From: DATBVX01 sp963696675
GTDB lineage: Bacteria > Pseudomonadota > Gammaproteobacteria > Steroidobacterales > Steroidobacteraceae
NCBI GenBank assembly: GCA_963696675.1
Contig: CAVOLM010000069.1
Coordinates: 1-64,000, forward strand
Length of the DNA: 64,000 bases
Direction of reading: 5' to 3'
Each line of letters starts with the position of its first letter. The stretch's first letter is position 1. Under the pieces are notes generated by a model. That model was not told the origin of the DNA. It searched no databases and was given only the letters and a program-made list of their open reading frames with translations. Shown here one piece after another: positions 1 through 8,585 of the stretch. Both the position numbers and the translations under genes were made by a program.

Positions 1-443
1 TACCCGGTGCCGCCGCCAAGGGTGAGCCCCGAGACGCCGGTGCTCGAGACGATGCCGAACGGGACTGCGAGCCCAAACGGATGGGTCGCATGGTCAACGT
101 CGCCCGAGGTGCAGCCCGGCTCGACCCGGACAGTCGTGGTGGCCGGATCCACGCGCACGCTTTTCAGTTCCGAGAGGTCGATCACCAGTCCGTCGTCGCA
201 CCCTCCGAGCCCAGGGCCGCTATGACCACCACCCCGGATGGCGATGAGGAGGCCCTGCTCGCGCCCGAAGTTCACAGCCGCGATCACATCGGCGGTATCG
301 ACGCAGCGCGCAATCAGGCGCGGCCGCTTATCGATCATTCCGTTATAGAGCTTGCGGGCCTCGTCATAGCTGTCATCACCAGGCTGAATCAGCTTGCCGC
401 GAAATGACGGCGCGAAGGTCGAGATGGCTTTTGCGTCGAGCAT
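1..443 (-). CDS. FAD-linked oxidoreductase (BBE-like), N-terminal part
   Basis: The gene runs off the left edge; 147 residues are visible, starting at ATG 443 with AGAGGA just upstream. It is the N-terminal FAD-binding domain (FAD_binding_4, PCMH fold) of a berberine-bridge / 6-hydroxynicotine-oxidase type flavoenzyme. The RGGGHSGPG motif at residues 70-78 carries His74, the usual covalent flavin attachment site, and GLTLGGGTG follows near residue 139. The C-terminal BBE domain lies outside the window, so the substrate cannot be guessed. It is divergent from the AraC gene at 619, whose product may control it (inference from layout). Confidence 0.85.
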   Translation of the reverse strand, partial: MLDAKAISTFAPSFRGKLIQPGDDSYDEARKLYNGMIDKRPRLIARCVDTADVIAAVNFGREQGLLIAIRGGGHSGPGLGGCDDGLVIDLSELKSVRVDPATTTVRVEPGCTSGDVDHATHPFGLAVPFGIVSSTGVSGLTLGGGTG

Positions 444-618
444 GGGTAGTTCCTCTTGTGGGACCCGCTCTCAAGCCCCCGGAAGGCGGGTAATGTGGCA
501 ATCCTGAGATCGCGGGCGGTCCGTACCCTATGATTCCGCGACGCTAATTCTTGCTCGATCGTCCGAATGGCGCTCGATGAACGCGGGACGACTCGGGCTC
601 GCTCCAAGGGGAAACCGG

Positions 619-1597
619 TTGGACGTCCTGTCTGATGTTCTGCGCGCGGTTCGGCTGACTGGGGCGATCTATTTCGATGTGCACGCGTGCAAGCCGTGGG
701 TTGCGGAAACGCCGCCGATCTCGAGCATCGGCGCCAACGTGATGCCCGATTTCGAACATGTCATCGCGTTCCACATGATGCTGGATGGCTGGTGCTGGGC
801 ACAGCTCGCCGACGAGTCGCAAGCGCCGATCCGCCTGGACAGCGGGGACGCCGTTCTCTTCGTTCGTGGCGATGCGACTTTCATGTCCACCGAGCCCGGA
901 CAGCGATCTTCCCCAAAAATGGATATCTACTACCGACCGAAGGACCGGGCACTCCCGTTCGTGCTGAATGAGTTTGGGGGCCAGGGCGATGAGTCGCGAT
1001 TCGTCTGCGGCTATCTCGGTTTCGATTCACGGCCATTCAATCCGCTGTTGGGTGCATTGCCTTCGATGCTGCACGTCAAGGGCTCGAGCGTCGGCGGACA
1101 GCTCACTCACGATCTGATCCGGGTTGCGCTGAAGGAGTCGGAGTAGTCCGCGCGCCGGCAGCGAGACCATCCTTTCGAAGTTGAGTGAGCTCATGTTCCT
1201 GCAGGCAGTGCGCCAATACGTCGATGCGCTGCCGCCGGAATCCACCGGTTGGCTGGCCGGGCTTCGCGACCGCCATATCGGCGCGGCGCTCACCTTGATG
1301 CACGGTCGCCCGGCGGAGCCCTGGACACTCGATTCCCTGGCGCGCGAAGTCGGAGTGTCGCGCTCCGTATTCGCCGATCGCTTTACTCAGATCATGGGTT
1401 CGCCGGCGATGCACTACTTGAGCAACTGGCGCTTGCAGCTCGCCGCCAATCTGCTCGAGGAGCAGCGCTTGAGCATCGCGCAGGCCGCCGCGCGGGTGGG
1501 CTATGAGTCGGAGGCGGCCTTCAATCGCGCCTTCAAAAGGCTGGTCGGTACGCCCCGGGCGCGTGGCGGCGCTCGACGAGTGCCCGCTGGCGCCTGA
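619..1597 (+). CDS. AraC-family regulator with Cupin_6 sensor domain (frameshifted)
   Basis: This encodes a transcription factor with an N-terminal AraC-binding cupin (Cupin_6) and a C-terminal double helix-turn-helix. I chose TTG 619 because AAGGGGA precedes it and the following residues DVLSDVLRAVRLTGA match the usual start of the family; an ATG at 577 is in frame. The cupin half stops at a TAG at 1144-1146. The next frame then continues without a break through GSETILSKLSELMF into the HTH region (about 1300-1550), so one frameshift lies near 1130-1144. A second shift, one base missing in the C run near 1555, garbles the tail, where the other frame reads PGAWRR. These are probably sequence errors; if real, the regulator is split. 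Confidence 0.75.
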
Positions 1598-2033
1598 CCA
1601 ATTTCGATCTCCGCAGAATCGCTTCAGGCTCAACTCGTTGGCTGATTGCGGTCCTGGATAGTCGTTTGTGGCGCGCAGGCGCGGTGGGGGTTCTGTCCGT
1701 GGCCACCTTCCGCGCGATCGTCGCGAATTCCGACATCGCCAGGGTATCGATGCGCCTGGCAGCCTTGCGATAGTGGCGAACCAGGTCCGCGCCGAGTGAC
1801 GTGAGCTCCACGCCACCACCGCCTGGCCCGCCGACGCTCGCCGTCGTCGCAGGTTCCCGAAACGATCGATTGAGGCTGTCAACCAGGAGCCAGGCGCGCC
1901 GGTAACTCATACGCATCGCGCGAGCCGCCTGCCTGATCGAACCCGTGCGCGCGATCGCCTCCAGCAAGTCTATCTTCCCCGGGCCGATCGAACAGCCCGG
2001 GCCGAGGTCGACACGAAATCTGACGTACTGCAT
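1533..2033 (-). CDS. ModE/LysR-type winged-helix regulator
   Basis: A DNA-binding protein of about 166 residues resembling the N-terminal domain of ModE. The helix-turn-helix section reads KIDLLEAIARTGSIRQAARAM, followed by SYRRAWLLVDSLN, which is very typical of the family; a GGPGGGGVELTSLG wing follows. There is no molybdate-binding (TOBE) half, so the inducer is unknown. ATG 2033 is preferred over the ATGs at 2039 and 2051 because GGAG lies 9 nt before it. The last 50 residues are basic and unlike the family, and overlap the AraC 3' end, so the true stop may be earlier if an indel is present. The gene is convergent with the AraC gene. Confidence 0.7.
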   Translation of the reverse strand: MQYVRFRVDLGPGCSIGPGKIDLLEAIARTGSIRQAARAMRMSYRRAWLLVDSLNRSFREPATTASVGGPGGGGVELTSLGADLVRHYRKAARRIDTLAMSEFATIARKVATDRTPTAPARHKRLSRTAISQRVEPEAILRRSKLVRRQRALVERRHAPGAYRPAF

Positions 2034-2312
2034 CGCCATCTCCGCGATCATTCTGTAGCCAGGGCGCTCATGCGGCCATGCTACAGCACCGATACGCTGG
2101 CGATCATTGCCTGTTATCGGGTCGCAGGGGTGGCAGGCGTTTCTGGACGAGACGTGATGGCCGCTGACAGCCTCGCGCTGCGGCTCGGGCGGCTTGAAGG
2201 AATGCAGCGCGACCACGCCGATCGGTGTGAAGAGCACATCGGTGCTGCCCACACTCCCGCCCCCCGTCAAGAGCACGAGCACGGCCGACATTAGTGATAA
2301 GCGCAGCGACAT
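2034..2312 (-). pseudogene. Possible remnant of a ModA-like binding-protein gene
   Basis: This minus-strand open stretch sits directly upstream of the ModE-like gene and in its frame. Its first 20 residues look like a signal peptide (MSLRLSLMSAVLVLLTGG), followed by DVLFTPIGVVALHSF and a GHHV. That faintly recalls the start of solute-binding proteins often found beside ModE-like regulators. The rest has no such similarity. No ribosome site is seen. The whole 2034-2540 gap otherwise holds nothing I can recognise. Weak call. Confidence 0.2.
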
Positions 2313-2540
2313 TACAGTGGTTGCTCACTTCTGAATACACGCGCTATTAGAACGCGCGTGGGCCCCTTGGGTTGCACGATGGAGGTCACATTTTTGTGTG
2401 TATGTGTGAACGCTATTAACGTTTTTTCACTGAACACTCTGAACGTGGTTCAGGATTCACGCGTCGCCAATGCGCGACGGCGTTTGCGTTTGCAACATGT
2501 GTATTGATGAGCAAGCAGATGTCTGTGCAAGGGTGCGGGC

Positions 2541-2963
2541 TCACCGACGATTGATGAGCCACAGGCCGACAACACACAGCAGGATCCCGCCCACGTTTGC
2601 AACCGACAACTTCTCGCGAAAAAACGCCACGCCGACCAGCATGAGCAGCAATGCCGCAGCCGATTGAGTCACGAGTTGCCCGAAGCTGACGTTGAAGCCC
2701 GACCGATACAGCATCAGGAACCCGAGATCGAGACACACGACCGCCGCGGCGAGTGCGGCCGCGGTCCAGTTGAGTTCGCCGAGCGACTCGCGCAGCGTGG
2801 GAGAACCCGGAGTCACCGCGTAGATGGCGAGGAAGGCACTCGCGCCGAGCGCGTAGGTGACGGCAAGCGAGAGGAAAGGACTCGCCGCAGCAGGGGTGAC
2901 CTTGAGAGTCAGGTGATATGCGACCGTCGCGATGATCGCGATGGCAAGCCAGATCAGTTGCAT
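2541..2963 (-). CDS. Small EamA/DMT-family membrane protein
   Basis: A 140-residue hydrophobic protein with four to five predicted membrane helices, equal to a single EamA repeat (half of a usual ten-helix drug/metabolite transporter). The C-terminal part, FFREKLSVANVGGILLCVVGLWLI, is the classic end of an EamA domain (PF00892). Such single-repeat proteins are thought to act as dimers, like the small multidrug resistance proteins; the substrate is unknown. GGAG lies close upstream of ATG 2963. It stands alone, with about 225 bases without a gene between it and the YCII gene at 3190. Confidence 0.75.
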   Translation of the reverse strand: MQLIWLAIAIIATVAYHLTLKVTPAAASPFLSLAVTYALGASAFLAIYAVTPGSPTLRESLGELNWTAAALAAAVVCLDLGFLMLYRSGFNVSFGQLVTQSAAALLLMLVGVAFFREKLSVANVGGILLCVVGLWLINRR

Positions 2964-3189
2964 GGCGCACTCTCCCTTGAGTCGCTTGGTGGAATTGGCG
3001 GGACTTTATGCCTCAAGGCGAAAGCTGCGACAATCACGTCGCGGATGAGCGCCTGGCCTGATAGCACCGGCCGTCCGGGACTTCATCCGGGAAGGCAATC
3101 CCGTCCGACCTGGAGGGCGACCCGGTTGTCGAATTCGGGCCGCTCCAATCGTCGTATGCATGACGCCCCAGCAGTGGGTGGAGAGTTCG

Positions 3190-3570
3190 ATGAAATACCT
3201 GTGTTTCGGCTATTACGATCAGAAAGCATTCGACGCGTTGCCGAAGGCAGAGGTCGCCGCGTTGGTGAGCAAGTGCCGAACCCACGACGAGGCGTTGCAT
3301 CAGAGCGGGCATCTGCTCGCCGTCGGCGCGCTCGCGCCACCCCAAAGGTCAACATCGGTGCGGCCTCGAGACGGCAAGCCTGTCCTGACCGACGGTCCGT
3401 TTGCAGAGGCCAGAGAGGTTATCGGAGCGTTCTTCATCATCGAGGCTGAGAATCTGAAGGAAGCAGTCGAAATCGCCTCGAAGCACCCCGCGGCACACCT
3501 TGGCGAAAACGTGGGCTGGGGCGTCGAAGTGCGCGCCATCGAGTTCTTTCAGGAAGGCAAGAAGCGATGA
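3190..3570 (+). CDS. YCII/DGPF-domain protein
   Basis: A 126-residue YCII-related protein (DGPF family). The name-giving motif LTDGPFAE is at residues 67-74. Start ATG 3190 is preceded by GGAGAG. Members fold as a ferredoxin-like dimer; their chemistry is not established. DGPF genes are the known genomic partners of ECF42 sigma factors, and one is encoded 2.5 kb downstream at 6093, so this gene is probably part of its regulon or module. It overlaps the next gene by four bases (ATGA at 3567), implying translational coupling with the efflux pump. Confidence 0.88.
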   Translation: MKYLCFGYYDQKAFDALPKAEVAALVSKCRTHDEALHQSGHLLAVGALAPPQRSTSVRPRDGKPVLTDGPFAEAREVIGAFFIIEAENLKEAVEIASKHPAAHLGENVGWGVEVRAIEFFQEGKKR

Positions 3571-5018
3571 CAACCATCGCAGAGAAGCGTTGGCTCGCGC
3601 TCTACGTGCTGTGTTTCGGTGTGTTGATGATCGTGCTCGACACCACGATCGTGAATGTCGCACTCCCCTCGATACGGGAGGACCTGCGCTTTACCGAGAC
3701 CTCGCTCGTTTGGGTCGTGAATGCATACATGCTCACTTTCGGTGGCTTCCTGCTGCTCGGCGGGCGGCTCGGTGATCTGTTCGGCCATCGCAAGGTGTTT
3801 CTGATCGGCCTTACGCTCTTCACTCTTGCCTCTCTTGCGTGCGGTCTGGCGAGCTCGAAGAGTGTCCTGATTGCGTCGCGCGCGGTGCAAGGATTAGGGG
3901 GCGCCATCGTCGACGCCGTTGCGCTCTCGCTGATCATGGATCTGTTTACCGGGCCAGCGGACCGTGCCAAGGCAATGGGTATCTATGGCTTCGTGTGTGC
4001 GGCCGGAGGGAGCATTGGTACGCTGCTGGGCGGGGTGCTCACGACCGCATTCAATTGGCACTGGATCTTTCTGGTCAATCTGCCGATCGGGTTCATCGTC
4101 TATGCTCTCTGTCTGCGACTGCTGCCGCAGGGTGCGGCGCAAGCGGAGAGAAAGCGTGTGGATGTCGCTGGCGCGGTGACCATCACCACGGCGCTGATGC
4201 TCGCGATATACGCGATCGTGAATGGTAACCAGTCAGGCTGGACTTCGACTCAGACTCTCGTACTCCTTGGCGTTGCAGCCGTGCTGCTGGCGGTCTTCCT
4301 CGCAATCGAAGCCCGCGTGCGTGCGCCGCTGGTGCCGTTGCGCCTATTTCGCCTGCGAAATCTCGCCACCGCCAATGTCGTGGGCACCCTCTGGGCCGCC
4401 GCCATGTTCGCGTGGTTCTTCATTTCCGCGCTGTACATGCAGCGCGTGCTCGGCTACACCCCGTTGCAGATCGGACTCGCTTTCCTGCCCGCCAACCTGA
4501 TCATGGCCGCGTTTTCGCTCGGCCTCTCGGCTCGACTCGTGATGCGATTCGGCATCAGGTGGCCGATCGCGATCGGCATGCTGCTGGTTGGAGTCGGCCT
4601 GGCGCTGTTTGCGCGTGCGCCGCTCAACGCCGATTTCGCCCGCGACGTGCTGCCGGGTATGCTTTTGCTCGGTCTGGGCGCCGGTATGGCTCTCAACCCG
4701 GTTCTGCTGGCGGCGTTGAACGACGTAGGTGCGAACGAATCGGGTCTCGCGTCCGGAGTGGTCAATACCTCGTTCATGATGGGCGGCGCTCTCGGCCTGG
4801 CTGTTCTCGCGAGTGTCGCCGCCGCTCGTTCCGGGGACCTGGTCGGCGCCGGTGCGGACTCAGTCAACGCGCTCGCGAATGGTTACGGGGTGGCCTTCGG
4901 CATCGGTGCAGCTTTTGCACTGGCGGCGGCCGTGTTGAGCGCCGTGATGTTGCGCGCCAGACCCATGGCGTCCACCCAGGATGATGCACCGGCAATCAAA
5001 GCGTTCGATCAGACTTGA
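3567..5018 (+). CDS. MFS efflux pump, DHA2/EmrB-QacA type
   Basis: A 483-residue major facilitator protein with about 14 membrane helices. It carries the DHA2 signatures: LDTTIVNVALPSI in helix 1 (residues 25-37), GGRLGDLFGHRK in loop 2-3 and RAVQGLGGA in helix 4. Family members expel lipophilic drugs or organic cations in exchange for protons; the substrate cannot be told from sequence. The start overlaps the stop of the upstream DGPF gene. YceI follows 29 bp downstream of its stop, so 3190-5632 looks like one operon. Confidence 0.9.
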   Translation: MTTIAEKRWLALYVLCFGVLMIVLDTTIVNVALPSIREDLRFTETSLVWVVNAYMLTFGGFLLLGGRLGDLFGHRKVFLIGLTLFTLASLACGLASSKSVLIASRAVQGLGGAIVDAVALSLIMDLFTGPADRAKAMGIYGFVCAAGGSIGTLLGGVLTTAFNWHWIFLVNLPIGFIVYALCLRLLPQGAAQAERKRVDVAGAVTITTALMLAIYAIVNGNQSGWTSTQTLVLLGVAAVLLAVFLAIEARVRAPLVPLRLFRLRNLATANVVGTLWAAAMFAWFFISALYMQRVLGYTPLQIGLAFLPANLIMAAFSLGLSARLVMRFGIRWPIAIGMLLVGVGLALFARAPLNADFARDVLPGMLLLGLGAGMALNPVLLAALNDVGANESGLASGVVNTSFMMGGALGLAVLASVAAARSGDLVGAGADSVNALANGYGVAFGIGAAFALAAAVLSAVMLRARPMASTQDDAPAIKAFDQT

Positions 5019-5047
5019 AGTTGCAGTCAATGATAAGGAGCAATCAA

Positions 5048-5632
5048 ATGAGTCTCATGATCCGTCGCCGTGCGTGGCTTGCCCCGCTGCTCATTGGCGC
5101 TTTTGCCGGCGCAGCCGCGTTGGCGGCCGACGTGTACGAAGTCGACTCGAATCACACTTATCCGAGTGTCGAGGCGAGCCACATGGGCATCTCCGTGTTC
5201 CGGGGCAAGTTCAATAAGACTTCCGGAACGATAACTCTCGATCGCGCCGCCAAGACCGGTACGGTCGACATCACGATCGACACCTCGAGCGTCGATTTCG
5301 GTCACGACAAGCTGAACGAGGAGCTGCGCGGGCCGGAGTACTTCAATGTCGCGAAGTATCCGACGGCGACCTACAAGGGGACGATCAAGTTCGAAGGTAA
5401 CGAGCCGGATGAGGTCGATGGGCAGCTCACGCTGCTTGGAGTAACCAAGCCGGTAAAGCTCGACATCGAGGATTTCAAGTGCATCCAGCACCCCTTCTAT
5501 AAGAAGGAGGCCTGCGGCGCGGACGCCGAGGCTGAGATCGACCGCGCTGACTTCGGCATGAAGAAGGGCGTCGAGTGGGGCGGTGGAAAGGTGGACCTCG
5601 AAATCCAGGTCGAAGCTCTCAAGAAGCCTTAG
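5048..5632 (+). CDS. YceI-family periplasmic protein
   Basis: A 194-residue secreted lipocalin-like protein. It has a Sec signal peptide (RRRAWLAPLLIGAFAGAAALAA, cut before DVYEVDSNHT), then the YceI barrel with DTSSVDFGHDKLNEELRG and the terminal block RADFGMKKGVEWGG. YceI proteins bind long isoprenoids or amides in the periplasm and are often stress-induced. Start ATG 5048 is supported by AAGGAG 7-8 nt upstream; an in-frame ATG at 5015 would bury the signal peptide. It is co-oriented with the DGPF/MFS genes and probably transcribed with them. Confidence 0.92.
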   Translation: MSLMIRRRAWLAPLLIGAFAGAAALAADVYEVDSNHTYPSVEASHMGISVFRGKFNKTSGTITLDRAAKTGTVDITIDTSSVDFGHDKLNEELRGPEYFNVAKYPTATYKGTIKFEGNEPDEVDGQLTLLGVTKPVKLDIEDFKCIQHPFYKKEACGADAEAEIDRADFGMKKGVEWGGGKVDLEIQVEALKKP

Positions 5633-5727
5633 GAGTCACTCAATCCCACGAGGCGTGTCGGAAACCGGCCGCGTCGTTCGTTGTTCCATCAACAGCCATT
5701 CGGCTCATCACCCCGCGAGGCATCAAG

Positions 5728-6093
5728 ATGCTTTATTCCGTGCTGATCTACGATTCCGAGGCCGTGGTGACCTCACGCAGCAAGGAAGAGGACGACGCGC
5801 TCGTCGCCAGGCACGTCAAGGTGCAGGAAAAGCTCAAGGCGGAGGGAAAGCTTGGTCCCGTCGCGCGCCTGATGCCGACCACCGCGGCAGTTACTGTCCG
5901 GCAGGGCCGCGAAGTGCTGGTCCTGGACGGGCCTTACGCGGAAACCAAGGAACAACTACTCGGTTTCTATGTGGTCGATTGCCCGACGCTCGACGAAGCT
6001 ATCGCGGCCGCGCGGCTTATCGGCACTGCCTGTGGCTCCCTCGCACTGGAGGTGCGTCCGATCCGCTGGTATGCGCCGGGGGGTGACTCGTAA
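5728..6093 (+). CDS. YCII/DGPF-domain protein paired with ECF sigma factor
   Basis: A second DGPF/YCII protein, 121 residues, with LDGPYAE at residues 66-72 (Tyr instead of the usual Phe). It starts at ATG 5728, has a weak GAGG upstream, and ends in the sequence TAATG shared with the sigma-factor start at 6093. A DGPF gene directly upstream of and overlapping an ECF sigma gene is the classic ECF42 arrangement. The role of the DGPF protein, possibly a signal sensor or a target, is not settled in the literature. Confidence 0.9.
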   Translation: MLYSVLIYDSEAVVTSRSKEEDDALVARHVKVQEKLKAEGKLGPVARLMPTTAAVTVRQGREVLVLDGPYAETKEQLLGFYVVDCPTLDEAIAAARLIGTACGSLALEVRPIRWYAPGGDS

Positions 6094-7367
6094 TGACCGA
6101 TCTCGCCTGGGTCGGCGCGGCGCTGGATTCGGCGCGCCCCCAGGCGATCGGCGCGTTGCTGCGTTATTTCCGTGATCTCGACACGGCTGAGGAAGCGTTC
6201 CAGGAAGCGTGCCTGCGCGCGCTGAAGAACTGGCCATTGAATGGCCCGCCACGCGATCCCGTCGGATGGCTCATCCTGGTCGGCCGCAATTTCGCGCTCG
6301 ACCACGTGCGACGCCGAAGCAAGCACGAGGTAGCGTCGTCGGACGAGTTGCTCTCGAATCTCGCGGACGCCGGGACCGATCTCGCCGAGCGGCTCGATGA
6401 CTCGCACTACCGCGACGACGTTCTGCGACTGCTGTTCATCTGTTGCCATCCACATCTGCCGGCGACTCAGCAGATCGCGCTGGCGCTGCGCATCGTCTGT
6501 GGTCTTTCCGTGCAGGAGATCGCACGCGCTTTCCTTGTGAGCGAGAGCGCCATGGAACAGCGCATCACGAGGGCCAAGAGTCGCATCGCTGCGGCGGAGG
6601 TTCCTTTCGAAACTCCGGGTGCCGTTGAGCGCGCCGAACGACTCGCCGCGGTTGCCGCGATGATCTACCTGCTCTTCAATGAGGGTTATTCGGCGACGGG
6701 CGGTGCAGTGCATGTGCGTGTGCCTCTGTGCGAAGAGGCGATCCGGCTGTCGCGGTTATTGTTGCGGCTCTTTCAGGGCGAGCCGGAGGTCATCGGTCTG
6801 ACCGCGCTGCTCCTCCTGCAGCATGCGCGCGCAGCCGCGAGACTGGACGCAAACGATGCCATCGTGCTGCTGGAGGACCAGGACCGCGCATGCTGGGATC
6901 ACGACCTGATCGCCGAGGGACTGGCGCTGGTGGACAAGGCGCTGCGCCTGAAGCGACCGGGGCCGTACCAGTTACAGGCAGCCATCGCGGCCATGCACGC
7001 GCGTGCGGCGCGATACGAGGACACGGACTGGGAGGAGATCGAGCGCTTGTACGTGGCGCTCGAGACCTTGCAACCCTCACCGATCGTGACGCTCAATCGC
7101 GGTGTTGCGGTCGCGAAGGTACGCGGCCCGGCGGCGGCCCTGGAGCTGATTGAGCCGCTCGCCGAGCCGCTCGGCGGCTACTTTCATTTCTTCGGCGTGA
7201 AGGGCGCGCTGCTCACGCAGCTCGACCGTGGCCCGGAAGCGCGCGTCGCCTTTGAGCGGGCGATAGCGCTCGCGAAGACGCCGGCGGAAGCCGCTCACAT
7301 CCGGCAGCATCTCGATCGGCTCATGGAAGACAGCCACGCCCGTGAAGGAGCCGGTGCTCCCGCGTAG
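6093..7367 (+). CDS. ECF42-type RNA polymerase sigma factor with C-terminal TPR extension
   Basis: A 424-residue sigma factor, about twice the length of a plain ECF. Region 2 lies near residues 15-80 (DTAEEAFQEACLRAL, GWLILVGRNFALDHVRRRS). Region 4 is near 130-180 (LSVQEIARAFLVSESAMEQR). A DUF6596/TPR-like C-terminal half follows (FNEGYSATGG, ending in repeats rich in alanine and leucine). ECF42 factors have no classical anti-sigma factor; the C-terminal extension is needed for activity. Linked DGPF genes are their usual partners and targets. Start overlaps the DGPF stop by one base. Confidence 0.92.
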   Translation: MTDLAWVGAALDSARPQAIGALLRYFRDLDTAEEAFQEACLRALKNWPLNGPPRDPVGWLILVGRNFALDHVRRRSKHEVASSDELLSNLADAGTDLAERLDDSHYRDDVLRLLFICCHPHLPATQQIALALRIVCGLSVQEIARAFLVSESAMEQRITRAKSRIAAAEVPFETPGAVERAERLAAVAAMIYLLFNEGYSATGGAVHVRVPLCEEAIRLSRLLLRLFQGEPEVIGLTALLLLQHARAAARLDANDAIVLLEDQDRACWDHDLIAEGLALVDKALRLKRPGPYQLQAAIAAMHARAARYEDTDWEEIERLYVALETLQPSPIVTLNRGVAVAKVRGPAAALELIEPLAEPLGGYFHFFGVKGALLTQLDRGPEARVAFERAIALAKTPAEAAHIRQHLDRLMEDSHAREGAGAPA

Positions 7368-7453
7368 AGATCGAGCCGGCGTTCCTTGTCGGATCCTGGC
7401 AGCTCGGTTCGTCCTTGGGATAGTCCCTGAGGCCGCCCGCAATCGGAGATGTC

Positions 7454-8240
7454 ATGAATCAGCAGCGAATCGTCACTGAGGAACAATGGCTCGAGGCGCG
7501 CAAGCAGCACCTGGCCAAGGAGAAGGAGTTGACCCGGCAACTGGACAGCTTGCGTGAGGAACGTCGCAACCTGCCCTGGACCAAGGTTGCCAAACCGTAC
7601 CGCTTCCACGCACTGGAAGGCGAGCTGGCGCTGGCAGACCTCTTCGAAGGGCGCAGTCAGCTCGTCGTGCAGCACTTCATGTTTGGCCCCGGGTGGCAGG
7701 AGGGCTGCGTCGGATGTTCATTTGGCGCCGATCACGTGGACGCCGCACTGGTGCACTTGCGAAATCATGACGTGTCGTTCGCCGCGGTTTCGCGCGCACC
7801 TCTTGCCGAGATCGAGGCATTCAGAAAGCGCATGGGCTGGCGCTTCCGGTGGGTGTCCTCGAACGGCAGCGATTTCAACTACGACTATCACGTGTCGTTT
7901 CACAAGGATGAAATTGCGAGCGGCAAGGTGTACTACAATTACGCGCTCAGCGACATCGACAGCGACGAGCTGCCGGGCTTAAGCGTGTTCTACAAAGGCG
8001 AGGAGGGTGATGTTTTCCACACCTACTCGACCTACGCGCGCGGGGGCGAACTGCTCGGCCGGGGCGCTACAACTTCCTCGACCTTACGCCCAAGGGACGC
8101 AATGAAACCGGCCCGGGGTTCAACCTGCACCGATTGGGTGCGTCACCATGACCGGTACGGCGACGGCGGCCATGTCGATTCGACCGGCCGGTATGTACCG
8201 GACGAAGATTCAGGTTGCGGTTGCGAGCAGGGAACGCGCG
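7454..8240 (+). CDS. DUF899 thioredoxin-like protein (two compensating frameshifts)
   Basis: DUF899 proteins have a thioredoxin-like fold; a conserved FMFGPGWQEGCVGCS motif, with the CVGC pair, is present near residues 75-90. The gene reads well from ATG 7454 to about 8060 (HTYSTYARGGE). It then needs the next frame for YNFLDLTPKGRNETGP (8070-8115), and returns to the first frame for DWVRHHDRYG (8130-8160). Two nearby single-base errors explain this. No stop is found in the expected place, so the end at about 8240 is approximate: a TAG in the next frame lies at 8242-8244. DUF899 genes are common near ECF42/DGPF loci. Confidence 0.75.
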
Positions 8241-8242
8241 AC

Positions 8243-8513
8243 TTAGCGATGCGTGGCACGCACGCTGATCGATGGATCCATCTTCACCAGCGCTTCCGCG
8301 GTCGTACTTGCACCGGTTCCCTGCACGTCCTCCTTCGAGTAGGAGCGACCCGCCGGCGTTGGGCAGTTGCGTTCTTTGAGACGATGTGCGTGCCCGTCGC
8401 AATACAGTGGTTCGCCACCGGCGCTCGGTCTCCACGAACCGATTGTCAGGGGCGTCGGCGCAACCCGCGGCCGCCATTGCCAGAAAGGCTCCGATCAGAG
8501 CTGGCTTTAACAT
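8243..8513 (-). CDS. Small lipoprotein with receptor-plug-like tail (frameshifted)
   Basis: ATG 8513 has a perfect AGGAGG six bases upstream. It is followed by a lipoprotein signal (MLKPALIGAFLAMAAAGC, cysteine at residue 18). After about 30 residues the frame is lost. Other frames continue with GTHIVSKN and then GRSYSKEDVQGTGASTTAEAL, ending KMDPSISVRATHR and TAA at 8243-8245. The intended product is about 85-90 residues. The tail resembles the start of TonB-receptor plug domains, where an STGATTTAEAL block is typical; similar small lipoproteins occur in related genomes. Function unknown. At least two indels; convergent with DUF899. Confidence 0.6.
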
Positions 8514-8585
8514 TCTCAACCTCCTGGCGCCGTGAGAGCACTTGGAGGGCTTCGACCCGGCCCGAAACCACAAGTTTTGCGAGGG

